From Beijerinckiaceae bacterium (GTDB taxonomy: Bacteria; Pseudomonadota; Alphaproteobacteria; Rhizobiales; Beijerinckiaceae): a stretch of DNA of 64,000 bases. A program made the position numbers and the translations under genes. The notes beneath the pieces were generated by a model. It had not been told where the DNA came from. It did not search any database and was given only the letters and a program-made list of their open reading frames with translations. Shown piece by piece: positions 55,622-64,000 of the stretch (the first letter of the stretch is position 1; each line of letters opens with the position of its first letter). Where the stretch lies: the NCBI GenBank assembly GCA_027532775.1, contig JAPZTO010000006.1, positions 62,001 to 126,000 on the forward strand. The letters run 5' to 3'.

Positions 55622-56005
55622 ATGAGAGCTCTTGTATTTTCGGTCGCCGCGCTTGCCCTGACGCCGTTCGCGGCCAAGGCCCAGGATGCCGAGGCCGGCG
55701 GGCGGATCTTCGCCCAGTGCCGCACCTGCCACCAGATCGGTGAAACCGCCAAGAACGGCGTTGGCCCCCAACTGAATGGCCTTTTCGGCCGCAAGGCGGG
55801 CTCCGTCGAAGGCTATTCCTATTCCAACGCCTACAAGGCGCTCGACAAGGTGTGGAGCGAAGAGAATTTCACGGTCTACATCAAGGATCCGCGCGGCGTG
55901 ACGCCCGGCACCAAGATGGTCTATCCGGGCCTGAAGGACGAGACGCAGATCAAGAACCTGATCGCCTTCCTCAACCAGTACGGCGCGGACGGGAAGAAGA
56001 AGTAA
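55622..56005 (+). CDS. cycA: Cytochrome c2
   Basis: Signal peptide, CRTCH haem motif, GVGPQLNGLFGRKAGSVEGYSYSNAYK, PGTKMVYPGLKDETQIKNLIAFL. Confidence 0.95.
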   Translation: MRALVFSVAALALTPFAAKAQDAEAGGRIFAQCRTCHQIGETAKNGVGPQLNGLFGRKAGSVEGYSYSNAYKALDKVWSEENFTVYIKDPRGVTPGTKMVYPGLKDETQIKNLIAFLNQYGADGKKK

Positions 56006-56030
56006 GCCTTTTCCTCGGAGAGAATGCGCG

Positions 56031-56055
56031 AAAGGCCGGCCAAGCCGGCCTTTTT
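56031..56055 (+). terminator. Rho-independent terminator of the bchF...cycA run
   Basis: AAAGGCCGGC-CAA-GCCGGCCTTTTT. Confidence 0.9.
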
Positions 56056-56127
56056 GCTGTCTGCTTTCCTGAATCTGCCTGCGACTGGCTCCCCTTGAGC
56101 TGCATGCGGCTGGCCGATCCGTCCCGC

Positions 56128-57207
56128 TCAGGTCAGCGCGCCGCGCGCCTCGACCTCGGTCCGGCCAATGATCTCGTCGCCCCGGACAAACACGAGACTG
56201 CCGACGACATTGACGACAGGGCAGACATGGTTGGGGATGACCCGGACGATGTCGCCGACTTTCGGGCGATCGTTGCAGCGCGAAAGATCGAGAAAGCCAT
56301 GTTCCTCGGCGAAGCGCGCCACCTCGCCCTCGGGATGCTCGAGGATGTGGCCATAGCCCGTCAGGCCCCAGCCGGTATCAGTGGTGAAGACTTTCGAGCC
56401 CGCATCGAGGATGCCGCGCTCCGGCCCGCCGCGGCTGACCACAGTGGTATAGACCATCAGTGCGCAATCTTCCTGCCGGGCATAGCCGGCCGCCATCATC
56501 ATCCGGTCATTGAAGATCGAGGTGCCGGCGCGATGCTCGGTCTGCCCGTCGATCGTGCCGAGGGTGAGGAGGTTTGGCGTGCCGCCGGAGGACAGGGTTT
56601 CGAAGGCGATGCCGTGTTCGGCCAGCCCGTCGCGCACCGCCTGCACGAAGGCATTGGTTACGGCTGCGCCATCTTCCGGCGGGTAGAGCATCAGCCCCTC
56701 GAAGACGAGTCCCGGCGTTGCTGCGATCTGCCGTGCCAGCGCGATGGCCTCGCCCGGCGTTTCGACGCCGGCGCGCTTGCGGCCGGTATCCACTTCGACG
56801 CGGACGAAGAGGGTGCTGCCGGCCTGTGCCGCCGCCCGGCCGAGATGCTCGACGACCAGCGGATTATCCGCCGCCACGCGCATCGTGACGCCCTGCATGA
56901 GCCGGGCCAGGCGGGCCATTTTCTCCTCGCCGAGGAGATTGTAGGAAATGAAAATGTCGTCAGCCCCGCCGGCGGCCATGGCCTCCGCCTCGCCGATCTT
57001 CTGGCAGGTGATGCCCTTGGCGCCGGCCTCGAGCTGCCTCTGCATCAGCTCGACGGATTTATGCGTCTTGATATGCGGGCGGTTGGCGATGCCCTTTGCA
57101 TCGCAGGCCGCCTGTGCCTTGGCGATATTGCGATCGACCACGTCGAGATCGACAACCAGCTGGGGCGTGCCGAATTCCTGCGCGATGCGGGTTTTCAGAT
57201 CGGCCAT
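56128..57207 (-). CDS. D-threonine aldolase / D-serine dehydratase-like PLP enzyme (alanine racemase N-terminal fold)
   Basis: GTPQLVVDLDVVDRNIAKAQAACDAKGIANRPHIKTHKSVELMQRQLEAGAKGITCQKIGEAEAMA; C-terminal H..C metal motif GDIVRVIPNHVCPVVNV. Confidence 0.85.
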   Translation of the reverse strand: MADLKTRIAQEFGTPQLVVDLDVVDRNIAKAQAACDAKGIANRPHIKTHKSVELMQRQLEAGAKGITCQKIGEAEAMAAGGADDIFISYNLLGEEKMARLARLMQGVTMRVAADNPLVVEHLGRAAAQAGSTLFVRVEVDTGRKRAGVETPGEAIALARQIAATPGLVFEGLMLYPPEDGAAVTNAFVQAVRDGLAEHGIAFETLSSGGTPNLLTLGTIDGQTEHRAGTSIFNDRMMMAAGYARQEDCALMVYTTVVSRGGPERGILDAGSKVFTTDTGWGLTGYGHILEHPEGEVARFAEEHGFLDLSRCNDRPKVGDIVRVIPNHVCPVVNVVGSLVFVRGDEIIGRTEVEARGALT

Positions 57208-57210
57208 GGC

Positions 57211-57672
57211 TCAGCCCTTCACCAACAGGATCGCCTCGATCTCCACCGCCATGCGGTTCGGCAGCGAGCCCATGCCCACGGCAGAGCGGGCATGGCGACC
57301 GGCATCGCCGAGGATATCGACCAGCAGGTCGGAGCAGCCGTTGATCACCTTGGGATGATCGGCGAAATCCGGCTCGGCATTGACCATGCCGAGCAGCTTC
57401 ACAACCGCCTCGATGCGGGAGAGTTCGCCCAAAGCGGCCTTTGCCACGGCCAGCAATTGCAGGCCGGTGAGCCGGGCTTCCTGATAGGCCTCCTCGATCG
57501 AGATGTCACGGCCGAGCCGGCCGGCGCGATAGGTGCCGTCGGGCCGCTTGGGCCCCTGCCCGGAAAGGTAGAGCAGGTTGCCGGCGAAGCGGTAGGGCAC
57601 GTAATTCGCCACCGGCACGGGCACCGGCGGCAGGATGATGCCAAGGCTGGCGAGGCGATTTTCGGGCGTCAT
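57211..57672 (-). CDS. RidA/YjgF family protein
   Basis: AGNLLYLSGQGPKRPDGTYRAGRLGRDISIEEAYQEARLTGLQLLAVAKAALGELSRIEAVVKLLGMVN. Confidence 0.88.
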   Translation of the reverse strand: MTPENRLASLGIILPPVPVPVANYVPYRFAGNLLYLSGQGPKRPDGTYRAGRLGRDISIEEAYQEARLTGLQLLAVAKAALGELSRIEAVVKLLGMVNAEPDFADHPKVINGCSDLLVDILGDAGRHARSAVGMGSLPNRMAVEIEAILLVKG

Positions 57673-58829
57673 GCATTCACCTTCGGAAAGCGGTTCGAAC
57701 GCTTCGGATGCCACCATTTACCCTTCAGCACCACGCCCTCCGAGACGATCTTCTGGTTGCCGAGCAGGTGCTCGCCGGTCACGTCGACATAGTCGAACTT
57801 GCCCTCGCGCACAGTGAGGATCGTCGCGTCGCCCAAAGCCCCGACCTTGAGCGAGCCGTATTCCGGGCGCTTCAGCATCATCCCGGCATTGGCGGTCGAG
57901 GCCTTCACCACTTCGTAGAGGCTGACGCCGAGGCAGAGGAATTTCGACATCGTCGTCACCTGGTCGAAGGCCGGGCCATTGATGCAGAGCTGGTGGACAT
58001 CCGAGGAGATCGTGTCCGGCAGGAAGCCGTTGGCCAGCATGGCGCGGGTGGTCTTGAAGGCAAAGGAGCCCTTGCCATGGCCGATATCGAACAGCACGCC
58101 GCGCTTGCGGGCAGCAAGGACGGCCGGCTTGACCGTGCCCTGCGCCGTGGCCGGCGAGTTCGGGAAGGGCCGGAAGGCGTGGGTCAGCACGTCACCGGGG
58201 CGGAGCATGTCCAGCACCTCCTCGTAGGAAGGCGGCGGATGGTCGATATGACACATCAGCGGCATGCCGACTTCCTCGGCGACCTGCAGTGCGATGTTGA
58301 GTGGCGCTGTGCCCTGTTCGCCCGAGGCGTGGAGGCCGACGCGCACCTTGATCCCAACGATGAGATCGCGGTTGGCATCCGCCACCTCGGCGCATCCGAT
58401 CGGGTTCATCATCCGAAGGTCATGGCTTTCCCCCACCATCACGCGCTTGTCGAAGCCGTAGATGCCGGCATGGCTGACATGGAGATAGGCGAGGATGCGG
58501 GCCTGGCTGTGCTCGATCACATGATTGCGGAAGCCGGGCCAGTTGCCGGGACCGGCCGAGCCGGTATCGACCGAGGTGGTGACACCGGACAGGCGACAGA
58601 ATTCGTCCGCATCGATGCCGAGCGAGGTGCCGCCCCAATAGACATGGGTATGCATGTCGATCAGCCCGGGCGTGACGATATAGCCCGAGACATCACGCGT
58701 TTCCTTCGCGCCCTTCAGGTCCTTGCCGAAGCCGGAAACCTTGCCGTCGGTGAAGGCGACATCGAGAATGCCGTCATGCTTCTGGGACGGGTCGATTACC
58801 CGGCCACCTTTCAGGATCAGATCATGCAT
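57669..58829 (-). CDS. Amidohydrolase/deacetylase family metallohydrolase (dihydroorotase-like)
   Basis: LILKGGRVIDPSQKHDGILDVAFTDGKVSGFGKDL, VTPGLIDMHTHVYWGGTSLGIDAD; C-terminal amidohydrolase beta-sandwich. Confidence 0.85.
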   Translation of the reverse strand: MHDLILKGGRVIDPSQKHDGILDVAFTDGKVSGFGKDLKGAKETRDVSGYIVTPGLIDMHTHVYWGGTSLGIDADEFCRLSGVTTSVDTGSAGPGNWPGFRNHVIEHSQARILAYLHVSHAGIYGFDKRVMVGESHDLRMMNPIGCAEVADANRDLIVGIKVRVGLHASGEQGTAPLNIALQVAEEVGMPLMCHIDHPPPSYEEVLDMLRPGDVLTHAFRPFPNSPATAQGTVKPAVLAARKRGVLFDIGHGKGSFAFKTTRAMLANGFLPDTISSDVHQLCINGPAFDQVTTMSKFLCLGVSLYEVVKASTANAGMMLKRPEYGSLKVGALGDATILTVREGKFDYVDVTGEHLLGNQKIVSEGVVLKGKWWHPKRSNRFPKVNA

Positions 58830-58906
58830 GGCGTTCTTCCTCGGTTGCGCCTGTCGGGATTGGTGTGATCGTCATGGCCAGCCCGGCCCCGCCATGACCT
58901 CGTTTG

Positions 58907-59854
58907 TCATTCCGGCAGCACGGCGCCCTTGCGTTCGGCGATCATGCGATATTGCGCAGGTTCGCGGTGGCGCGCGAAATTGAAGGTCGAGTTCTTGTAG
59001 CTCTGGCCGAGATCGAGATCGCAGCGCGCAACGACAAGCTCGTCCCCGCGCGTCACCGCCTGGGCGACGATCTCGCCGGTCGGCGCGATAATGCAGGAGC
59101 CGCCGATCATCTCGCAGCCTTCCTCGGTGCCGCATTTCGCCACGCCGACGACCCAGCTGGCATTCTGGTAGGCGCCGGCCTGCATGACGAGGTGGTTGTG
59201 GAAGTCACCCAACCGGTCATGATCAGGGGCCGGCGGGTTATGCACCGGCGTATTGTAGCCGAGCAGGATCATCTCGACGCCCTGCAGGCCCATGACGCGG
59301 TAGCTCTCCGGCCAGCGGCGGTCATTGCAGATCATCTGGCCGAACAGGCCGGAATGCAGGTCAGCACCCGCCCGGGCAACCGGCCATGAAAGGTTGCCGA
59401 CTTCGAAATAGCGCTTCTCCAGATGCTGGAAGGCACGCCAGGGCTCGTGTTCGGCATGGCCGGGCAGATGGATCTTGCGGTATTTCGTGAGGATCCGGCC
59501 GTCCTTGCCGACGAGGATCTGCGTGTTGAAGCGACGGGTCCGCCCTTCCTCCTCCGTGAGTTCGGCATAGCCGAGCGTGAAGGCGAGGCCGAGTTCGCGC
59601 GCGGCGTTGAACAAGGGCGCGGTCTCGTTCGAGGGCATCTCGCGCTCGAAGAAGCTGTCGACCTCCGCCTTATCCTCCATGAACCAGCGCGGAAAGAAGG
59701 TGGTGAGCGCCAGTTCCGGAAAGGCGACGAGATCGCAGCCATTGCGGGCCGCCTCGCGCATCAGCACGACCATGCGCGCGACTACATCGGCGCGGCTGTG
59801 GCTGCGCTGGATGGCGCCAAGCTGTGCGGCACCGATGGTGAGAACCCGGCTCAT
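58907..59854 (-). CDS. N-carbamoyl-D-amino-acid hydrolase-like (nitrilase superfamily)
   Basis: DLVAFPELALTTFFPRWF, KYRKIHLPGHAEHEPWRAFQHLEKRYFEVGN, FGQMICNDRRWPESYRVMGLQG (E-K-C triad, carbamoylase subtype). Confidence 0.88.
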   Translation of the reverse strand: MSRVLTIGAAQLGAIQRSHSRADVVARMVVLMREAARNGCDLVAFPELALTTFFPRWFMEDKAEVDSFFEREMPSNETAPLFNAARELGLAFTLGYAELTEEEGRTRRFNTQILVGKDGRILTKYRKIHLPGHAEHEPWRAFQHLEKRYFEVGNLSWPVARAGADLHSGLFGQMICNDRRWPESYRVMGLQGVEMILLGYNTPVHNPPAPDHDRLGDFHNHLVMQAGAYQNASWVVGVAKCGTEEGCEMIGGSCIIAPTGEIVAQAVTRGDELVVARCDLDLGQSYKNSTFNFARHREPAQYRMIAERKGAVLPE

Positions 59855-60963
59855 TCCTCGACCTCTTCCGGCGTGCGGCCGACAATCGCCGCGTAGACGG
59901 CGGGATCGGTGGCGCCTTCGGTGCCATAGAACAGGATGCGGGACATGGCATCGATGCCGAGCGCCGCGCGCCATTCGGGATGGGCGCAGACCTGCCGGAA
60001 CCCGGCCAGCCCGGCCACGCCGGATTCGCCGCCGACCACGCCCTCCTCCGCCAGCCGGCGCATGGCCGAGGCGGCGTCCTCATCGCTCACGGTCATGAAG
60101 GCATCGGCACCGGGATCGAGGATTTGCCAGGCGAGGATCGAGGGTTCGCCGCAGGCCAGGCCGGCAATGATGGTCTCGAGATCGCCTGTGACATTGGTTA
60201 TGCGGCCGGCGCGCGCACTGGCGAGCAGGCAGGCCGCGTTTTCCGGCTCGACGACGATCAGCTTCGGGCGCGCCGCGCCGAACTTTTCCCAGCGATAGGA
60301 AAGGACGGCCGCAGCAACGCCGCCGACCCCGCCCTGCACGAAAACATGGGTTGGCTTGCCGCCCTGCTCCTCGATTTCCATGGCAAGCGTGGCATAGCCC
60401 TGCATCACATCCCGCGGGACATCCTCGTAGCCGGGCCAGGAGGTGTCAGAGACGATCTGCCAGCCATTGCGCGCTGCCGCCTCGGCCGAGGCCCGCACTG
60501 AAGCATCGTAGTTGAAGCCCTCGCGGACGACCTCGGCGCCATAGGAGCGGATCGCCTCTGCCCGCCCCTCGCTGACGCCTTCATGGACATAGATCACCGC
60601 CCGGATACCGGCCCGCTTCGCGCCCCAGGCCACGGCGCGGCCATGGTTGCCATCGGTGGCGCAGGTGACGGTCAGCCCCTCGCGGCCGCGTTTGGCCACC
60701 AGCCGGTCGACCGCATAGGCGCCGCCCAGCGCCTTGAACGAGCGCAGGGTGAAGCGCTTGCCTTCGTCCTTGTAGAGGATTTCCGCGACGCCGCTCTCGC
60801 GGGCCAAGGCGGGCAGGCTACGGAGCGGGGTGGGCGCGTAGCCCTGCCATTGCCGGATTGTTTCCCGCGCCTCGCTTGCGCCGGCCAGCGAGAGGATGGC
60901 CTGCAGTTCCGGTCCGTAGAGGCTGGTTCGGTCGAGATGCGGATTGGGCAGGAAGTCAGGCAT
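59851..60963 (-). CDS. Diaminopropionate ammonia-lyase
   Basis: LYKDEGKRFTLRSFKALGGAYAVDRL, TCATDGNHGRAVAWGAKRAG, FVQGGVGGVAAAVLSY, EPSILAWQILDPGADAFMTVSDEDAASAMRRLAEEGVVGGESGVAGLAG. Confidence 0.88.
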   Translation of the reverse strand: MPDFLPNPHLDRTSLYGPELQAILSLAGASEARETIRQWQGYAPTPLRSLPALARESGVAEILYKDEGKRFTLRSFKALGGAYAVDRLVAKRGREGLTVTCATDGNHGRAVAWGAKRAGIRAVIYVHEGVSEGRAEAIRSYGAEVVREGFNYDASVRASAEAAARNGWQIVSDTSWPGYEDVPRDVMQGYATLAMEIEEQGGKPTHVFVQGGVGGVAAAVLSYRWEKFGAARPKLIVVEPENAACLLASARAGRITNVTGDLETIIAGLACGEPSILAWQILDPGADAFMTVSDEDAASAMRRLAEEGVVGGESGVAGLAGFRQVCAHPEWRAALGIDAMSRILFYGTEGATDPAVYAAIVGRTPEEVEE

Positions 60964-61960
60964 CAGGGGTTCCGGACGGCTCTCCGGCCGCTTCGACAAG
61001 ATGGCAGGCGGCGACATGCTGGCTGCCGACAATCCGCAAGGCAGGTTCCTCCGTCCGGCAGCGATCGACGGCATAGGGGCAGCGCGTATTAAACCGGCAG
61101 CCCTTGGGCGGGTTGATCGGGCTCGGCACATCTCCCCGGAGGATGATGCGTTCACGCCGGATTTCCGGGTCCGGCACCGGTACGGCGGAGAGCAGCGCCT
61201 TGGTATAGGGGTGCTGCGGATTGGCGAAAATCGCCTCGCGCGGGCCCTTCTCGACGATCTTGCCAAGATACATGACCGCAACGCGATGCGTCATATGCTC
61301 GACGATGGCGAGGTCATGGCTGATGAAGAGCAAGGCAAGGCCAAGTTCCTGCTGCAGGTCGCAGAGCAGGTTGACGATCTGCGCCTTGACCGAGACATCG
61401 AGCGCGGAAACGGCCTCGTCGCAGATGATGAGATCCGGCTCGGCCGCCAGTGCGCGGGCAATGCCGATGCGCTGGCGCTGCCCGCCGGAAAACTCATGCG
61501 GCCAGCGATCGATCGCATCTGCCGGCAGGCCAACCTTCTCCATCAGGGCGCGCAGCCGGGCATCGATCTCGGCCCGCGTCTTCAGCAGGCCAAAATTCGT
61601 GATCGGCTCGGCGAGGATATCGCGCACGCGCATGCGCGGATTGAGCGAGGAATACGGGTCCTGGAAGACCACCTGGATGCGCTGGCGCAAGGGCCGCAGC
61701 GCAGAGGGCGAGAGATCGTCGATGCGTTGGCCATCCAGCACCACCTGCCCGGAGGTCAGGTCGAACAGTCGGAGGATCGCCTTGCCGACAGTGGATTTGC
61801 CGCATCCGCTCTCACCGACCAGCGAGAGGGTTTCTCCCTTGGCGATGGAGAAGGACACGCCATCAACCGCGAAGACATGGCCGGTCACGCCGGACAGGAT
61901 GCCGCCCCGGATCGGGAAATGCTTCTTGAGGTCGTTGACCGCGAGAATGGGCTGGTTCAT
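60956..61960 (-). CDS. Dipeptide/oligopeptide ABC transporter ATP-binding protein (DppF-like)
   Basis: [64 protein letters not shown]. Confidence 0.9.
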   Translation of the reverse strand: MNQPILAVNDLKKHFPIRGGILSGVTGHVFAVDGVSFSIAKGETLSLVGESGCGKSTVGKAILRLFDLTSGQVVLDGQRIDDLSPSALRPLRQRIQVVFQDPYSSLNPRMRVRDILAEPITNFGLLKTRAEIDARLRALMEKVGLPADAIDRWPHEFSGGQRQRIGIARALAAEPDLIICDEAVSALDVSVKAQIVNLLCDLQQELGLALLFISHDLAIVEHMTHRVAVMYLGKIVEKGPREAIFANPQHPYTKALLSAVPVPDPEIRRERIILRGDVPSPINPPKGCRFNTRCPYAVDRCRTEEPALRIVGSQHVAACHLVEAAGEPSGTPDA

Positions 61961-62949
61961 GCGACCGACGCCTCCCGTTCGGCATGGTGGCAGGCGACAA
62001 TCTGGCCGGGCGCCTTCATTTCGAGGCCCGGCGCGATGCGACGGCAGAGTTCGGTGACTTTCGGGCAACGGCCGGCAAAGACACAACCCTCGATCCGCTT
62101 CTTGAGGCTGGGCACCATGCCGGGGATTTCGGCGAGGCGCTGCATGCCCTGCCCTTCCAGCGAGGAGCCAAGCTTCGGCACAGCGCCGAGCAGACCCTGC
62201 GTGTAGGGATGCTTGGGCGAGCGGAAAAGCTGGCGGACCGGCGCTTCCTCGACCTTGCGGCCGGCATACATGACGACCACCTGATCGGCGACTTCGGCCA
62301 CAACACCGAGATCATGCGTGATCAGCATGATGGCGGCGCCGACGCGGGATTTCAGATCGCGCATCAGATCGAGGATCTGAGCCTGGATTGTCACGTCGAG
62401 CGCGGTGGTGGGCTCGTCGGCGATGAGGAGCTTCGGCGAGCAGGCCAGCGCGATGGCGATCATCACACGCTGGCGCATGCCGCCGGAAAGCTGGTGGGGA
62501 TATTCATGCACCCGCCGGCCGGGCTCCGGTATCCCGACCAGCTTGAGCATCTCGACCGCCTGGGCCAGGGCCTCCGCCTTGCCGAGCCCCTGATGGAGAC
62601 GCAGGCTCTCGGAGATCTGCCGGCCGATAGTCAGGACCGGGTTCAGGCTGGTCATCGGCTCCTGGAAGATCATCGAGATCTCGTTGCCGCGAATATGGCG
62701 CATCTCCTCCGGCGTGCAATCGAGCAGGTTGCGGCCCTCGAAGCGGATCTGCCCCGCCAGCTTGCCCGGCGGCTCGGGGATGAGGCGGAGGATGGACATG
62801 GCGGTGACCGATTTCCCGCAGCCGCTTTCGCCGACCACGGCGAGCGTCTGCCCCGCCTCGATGGAGAAGGACACGCCGTCCACCGCACGGTTGATGCCAT
62901 CCGGCGTGCGGAAATGCGTCTGGAGCTGGTCGATCTCGAGCAGGGCCAT
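61957..62949 (-). CDS. Dipeptide/oligopeptide ABC transporter ATP-binding protein (DppD-like)
   Basis: [57 protein letters not shown]. Confidence 0.9.
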   Translation of the reverse strand: MALLEIDQLQTHFRTPDGINRAVDGVSFSIEAGQTLAVVGESGCGKSVTAMSILRLIPEPPGKLAGQIRFEGRNLLDCTPEEMRHIRGNEISMIFQEPMTSLNPVLTIGRQISESLRLHQGLGKAEALAQAVEMLKLVGIPEPGRRVHEYPHQLSGGMRQRVMIAIALACSPKLLIADEPTTALDVTIQAQILDLMRDLKSRVGAAIMLITHDLGVVAEVADQVVVMYAGRKVEEAPVRQLFRSPKHPYTQGLLGAVPKLGSSLEGQGMQRLAEIPGMVPSLKKRIEGCVFAGRCPKVTELCRRIAPGLEMKAPGQIVACHHAEREASVA

Positions 62950-62951
62950 GA

Positions 62952-63875
62952 TCAGAGCCTTTTCGCCATGCGCGGGTCCAGCGCGTCACGCAGGCCGTCG
63001 CCGACAAGGTTCACGGCAAGGACGGTGAGCGACAGGAAGATCGCCGGGAAGACGATGATATGCGGCCGGACCTGCCAGAGCGTGCGGCCATCGGCCATGA
63101 TATTGCCCCAGGTGGGCACGGTCGGCGGGATGCCGGCCCCGATGAAGGAGAGGATCGCCTCGACGATCATCGCGCTGGCGCAGATATAGGTGGCCTGCAC
63201 GATCATCGGCGCCAGCGTGTTCGGCAGGATGTGGCGGAAGATCAGCCGCGGCATGCGGGTGCCGGCGGCGATGGCGCCATCGACATAGGGCTGCTCGCGC
63301 AGGGTCAGCACCACGCCGCGGACCAGCCGCGCCACGCGCGGGATCTCGGCGACGGTGATCGCGATGATGACGTTCTGCATCGAGCCGCGCGTCAGGGCCA
63401 TGAGTGCAATGGCGAGAAGGATCGGCGGGATCGACATCATGCCGTCGATCATCCGCATGATCAGGCTGTCGGCCCAGCGCACCATGCCCGAGACGAGGCC
63501 GATGACGAGCCCGGCAATCGAGGCGAGGATCGCCACCGAGAAGCCGACCATGAGCGAGACGCGCGTGCCGTAGAGCACGCGGGAATAGATGTCGCGGCCC
63601 AGCATGTCGGTGCCGAACCAATAGGCTTCCGAGGGCAGGCGCGTACGCCGGGAGGGCGAGAGCGAGGTCGGATCAACCGTGCCGAGGAAAGGCGCGAAGA
63701 CGGCGAGGAAAACCATCAGCGCCAGCAGGAAGAGGCCGAACGCCATGGCCGGATTGTTGCGGATGAAGCCGAGCACGCCTTTGCGCGCTTTCCGGGCGGG
63801 CAGGATATCCGGCAGGTCGGGCGCAACGGCCAGACGGGATTCATCGACGGGGGGGAGCGGTCCGGGCTGGTTCAT
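62952..63875 (-). CDS. Dipeptide ABC transporter permease (DppC-like)
   Basis: HLLGTD-type motif [54 protein letters not shown]. Confidence 0.9.
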   Translation of the reverse strand: MNQPGPLPPVDESRLAVAPDLPDILPARKARKGVLGFIRNNPAMAFGLFLLALMVFLAVFAPFLGTVDPTSLSPSRRTRLPSEAYWFGTDMLGRDIYSRVLYGTRVSLMVGFSVAILASIAGLVIGLVSGMVRWADSLIMRMIDGMMSIPPILLAIALMALTRGSMQNVIIAITVAEIPRVARLVRGVVLTLREQPYVDGAIAAGTRMPRLIFRHILPNTLAPMIVQATYICASAMIVEAILSFIGAGIPPTVPTWGNIMADGRTLWQVRPHIIVFPAIFLSLTVLAVNLVGDGLRDALDPRMAKRL

Positions 63876-63878
63876 GGC

Positions 63879-64000
63879 TCAGTACCGGATCCGCGGGTCG
63901 AGCAGGGTGTAGATGATATCGACCACGAGATTGATGAGGACATAGACAAAGGAGAACATCAGCACGACGCCCTGGATGACGGGATAGTCGCGGCGGAGAA
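63879..64000 (-). CDS. Dipeptide ABC transporter permease (DppB-like), C-terminus only (truncated by window end)
   Basis: Minus-strand reading ...LINLVVDIIYTLLDPRIRY* directly upstream of dppC. Confidence 0.75.
   Translation of the reverse strand, partial: LRRDYPVIQGVVLMFSFVYVLINLVVDIIYTLLDPRIRY

Overview
The window is dominated by a compact, apparently uninterrupted alphaproteobacterial photosynthesis gene cluster (PGC, about 10.2-56.05 kb). In window order it contains: pufMLAB-pufQ-bchZYXC-crtFE (minus, classical superoperon); crtDC (plus); a 54-aa small ORF, crtB, crtI, bchO, bchD, bchI, ispH, dxs (minus, one run led by dxs); a 3-TM small ORF, tspO, bchP, a BCD/PucC-family transporter, bchG, ppsR, ppaA (minus); and bchFNBHLM-lhaA-puhABC-orf-acsF-puhE-hemA-cycA (plus). 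There is no pufC, bchE, bchJ, crtA or puc/LH2 in the window. This fits a type-II reaction centre fed directly by the adjacent cytochrome c2 and an O2-dependent cyclase (acsF), i.e. an aerobic anoxygenic phototroph-like cluster. Reading by eye I found five paired TGT-N12-ACA (PpsR/CrtJ-type) operators, at bchC, crtE/crtD, dxs, bchG and bchF. Their spacing falls into 8-, 7- and 6-bp classes. I also found a puf terminator with a triplicated 3' arm, several intercistronic hairpins, and a crtC gene with no canonical in-frame start at its expected N-terminus. The flanks are nitrogen-scavenging loci. On the left are Opp/Dpp ATPases, an amidase, a GntR regulator, a split allophanate hydrolase, a NitT/TauT-type ABC transporter, a PuuE-like deacetylase and an alpha/beta hydrolase. 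On the right is a Dpp transporter with diaminopropionate ammonia-lyase, N-carbamoyl amidohydrolase, a dihydroorotase-like amidohydrolase, RidA and a D-Thr aldolase/D-Ser dehydratase-like enzyme. Together the right-hand genes suggest an undescribed ureido-diaminopropionate catabolic pathway. All assignments come from reading the translated ORFs; no database search was run.
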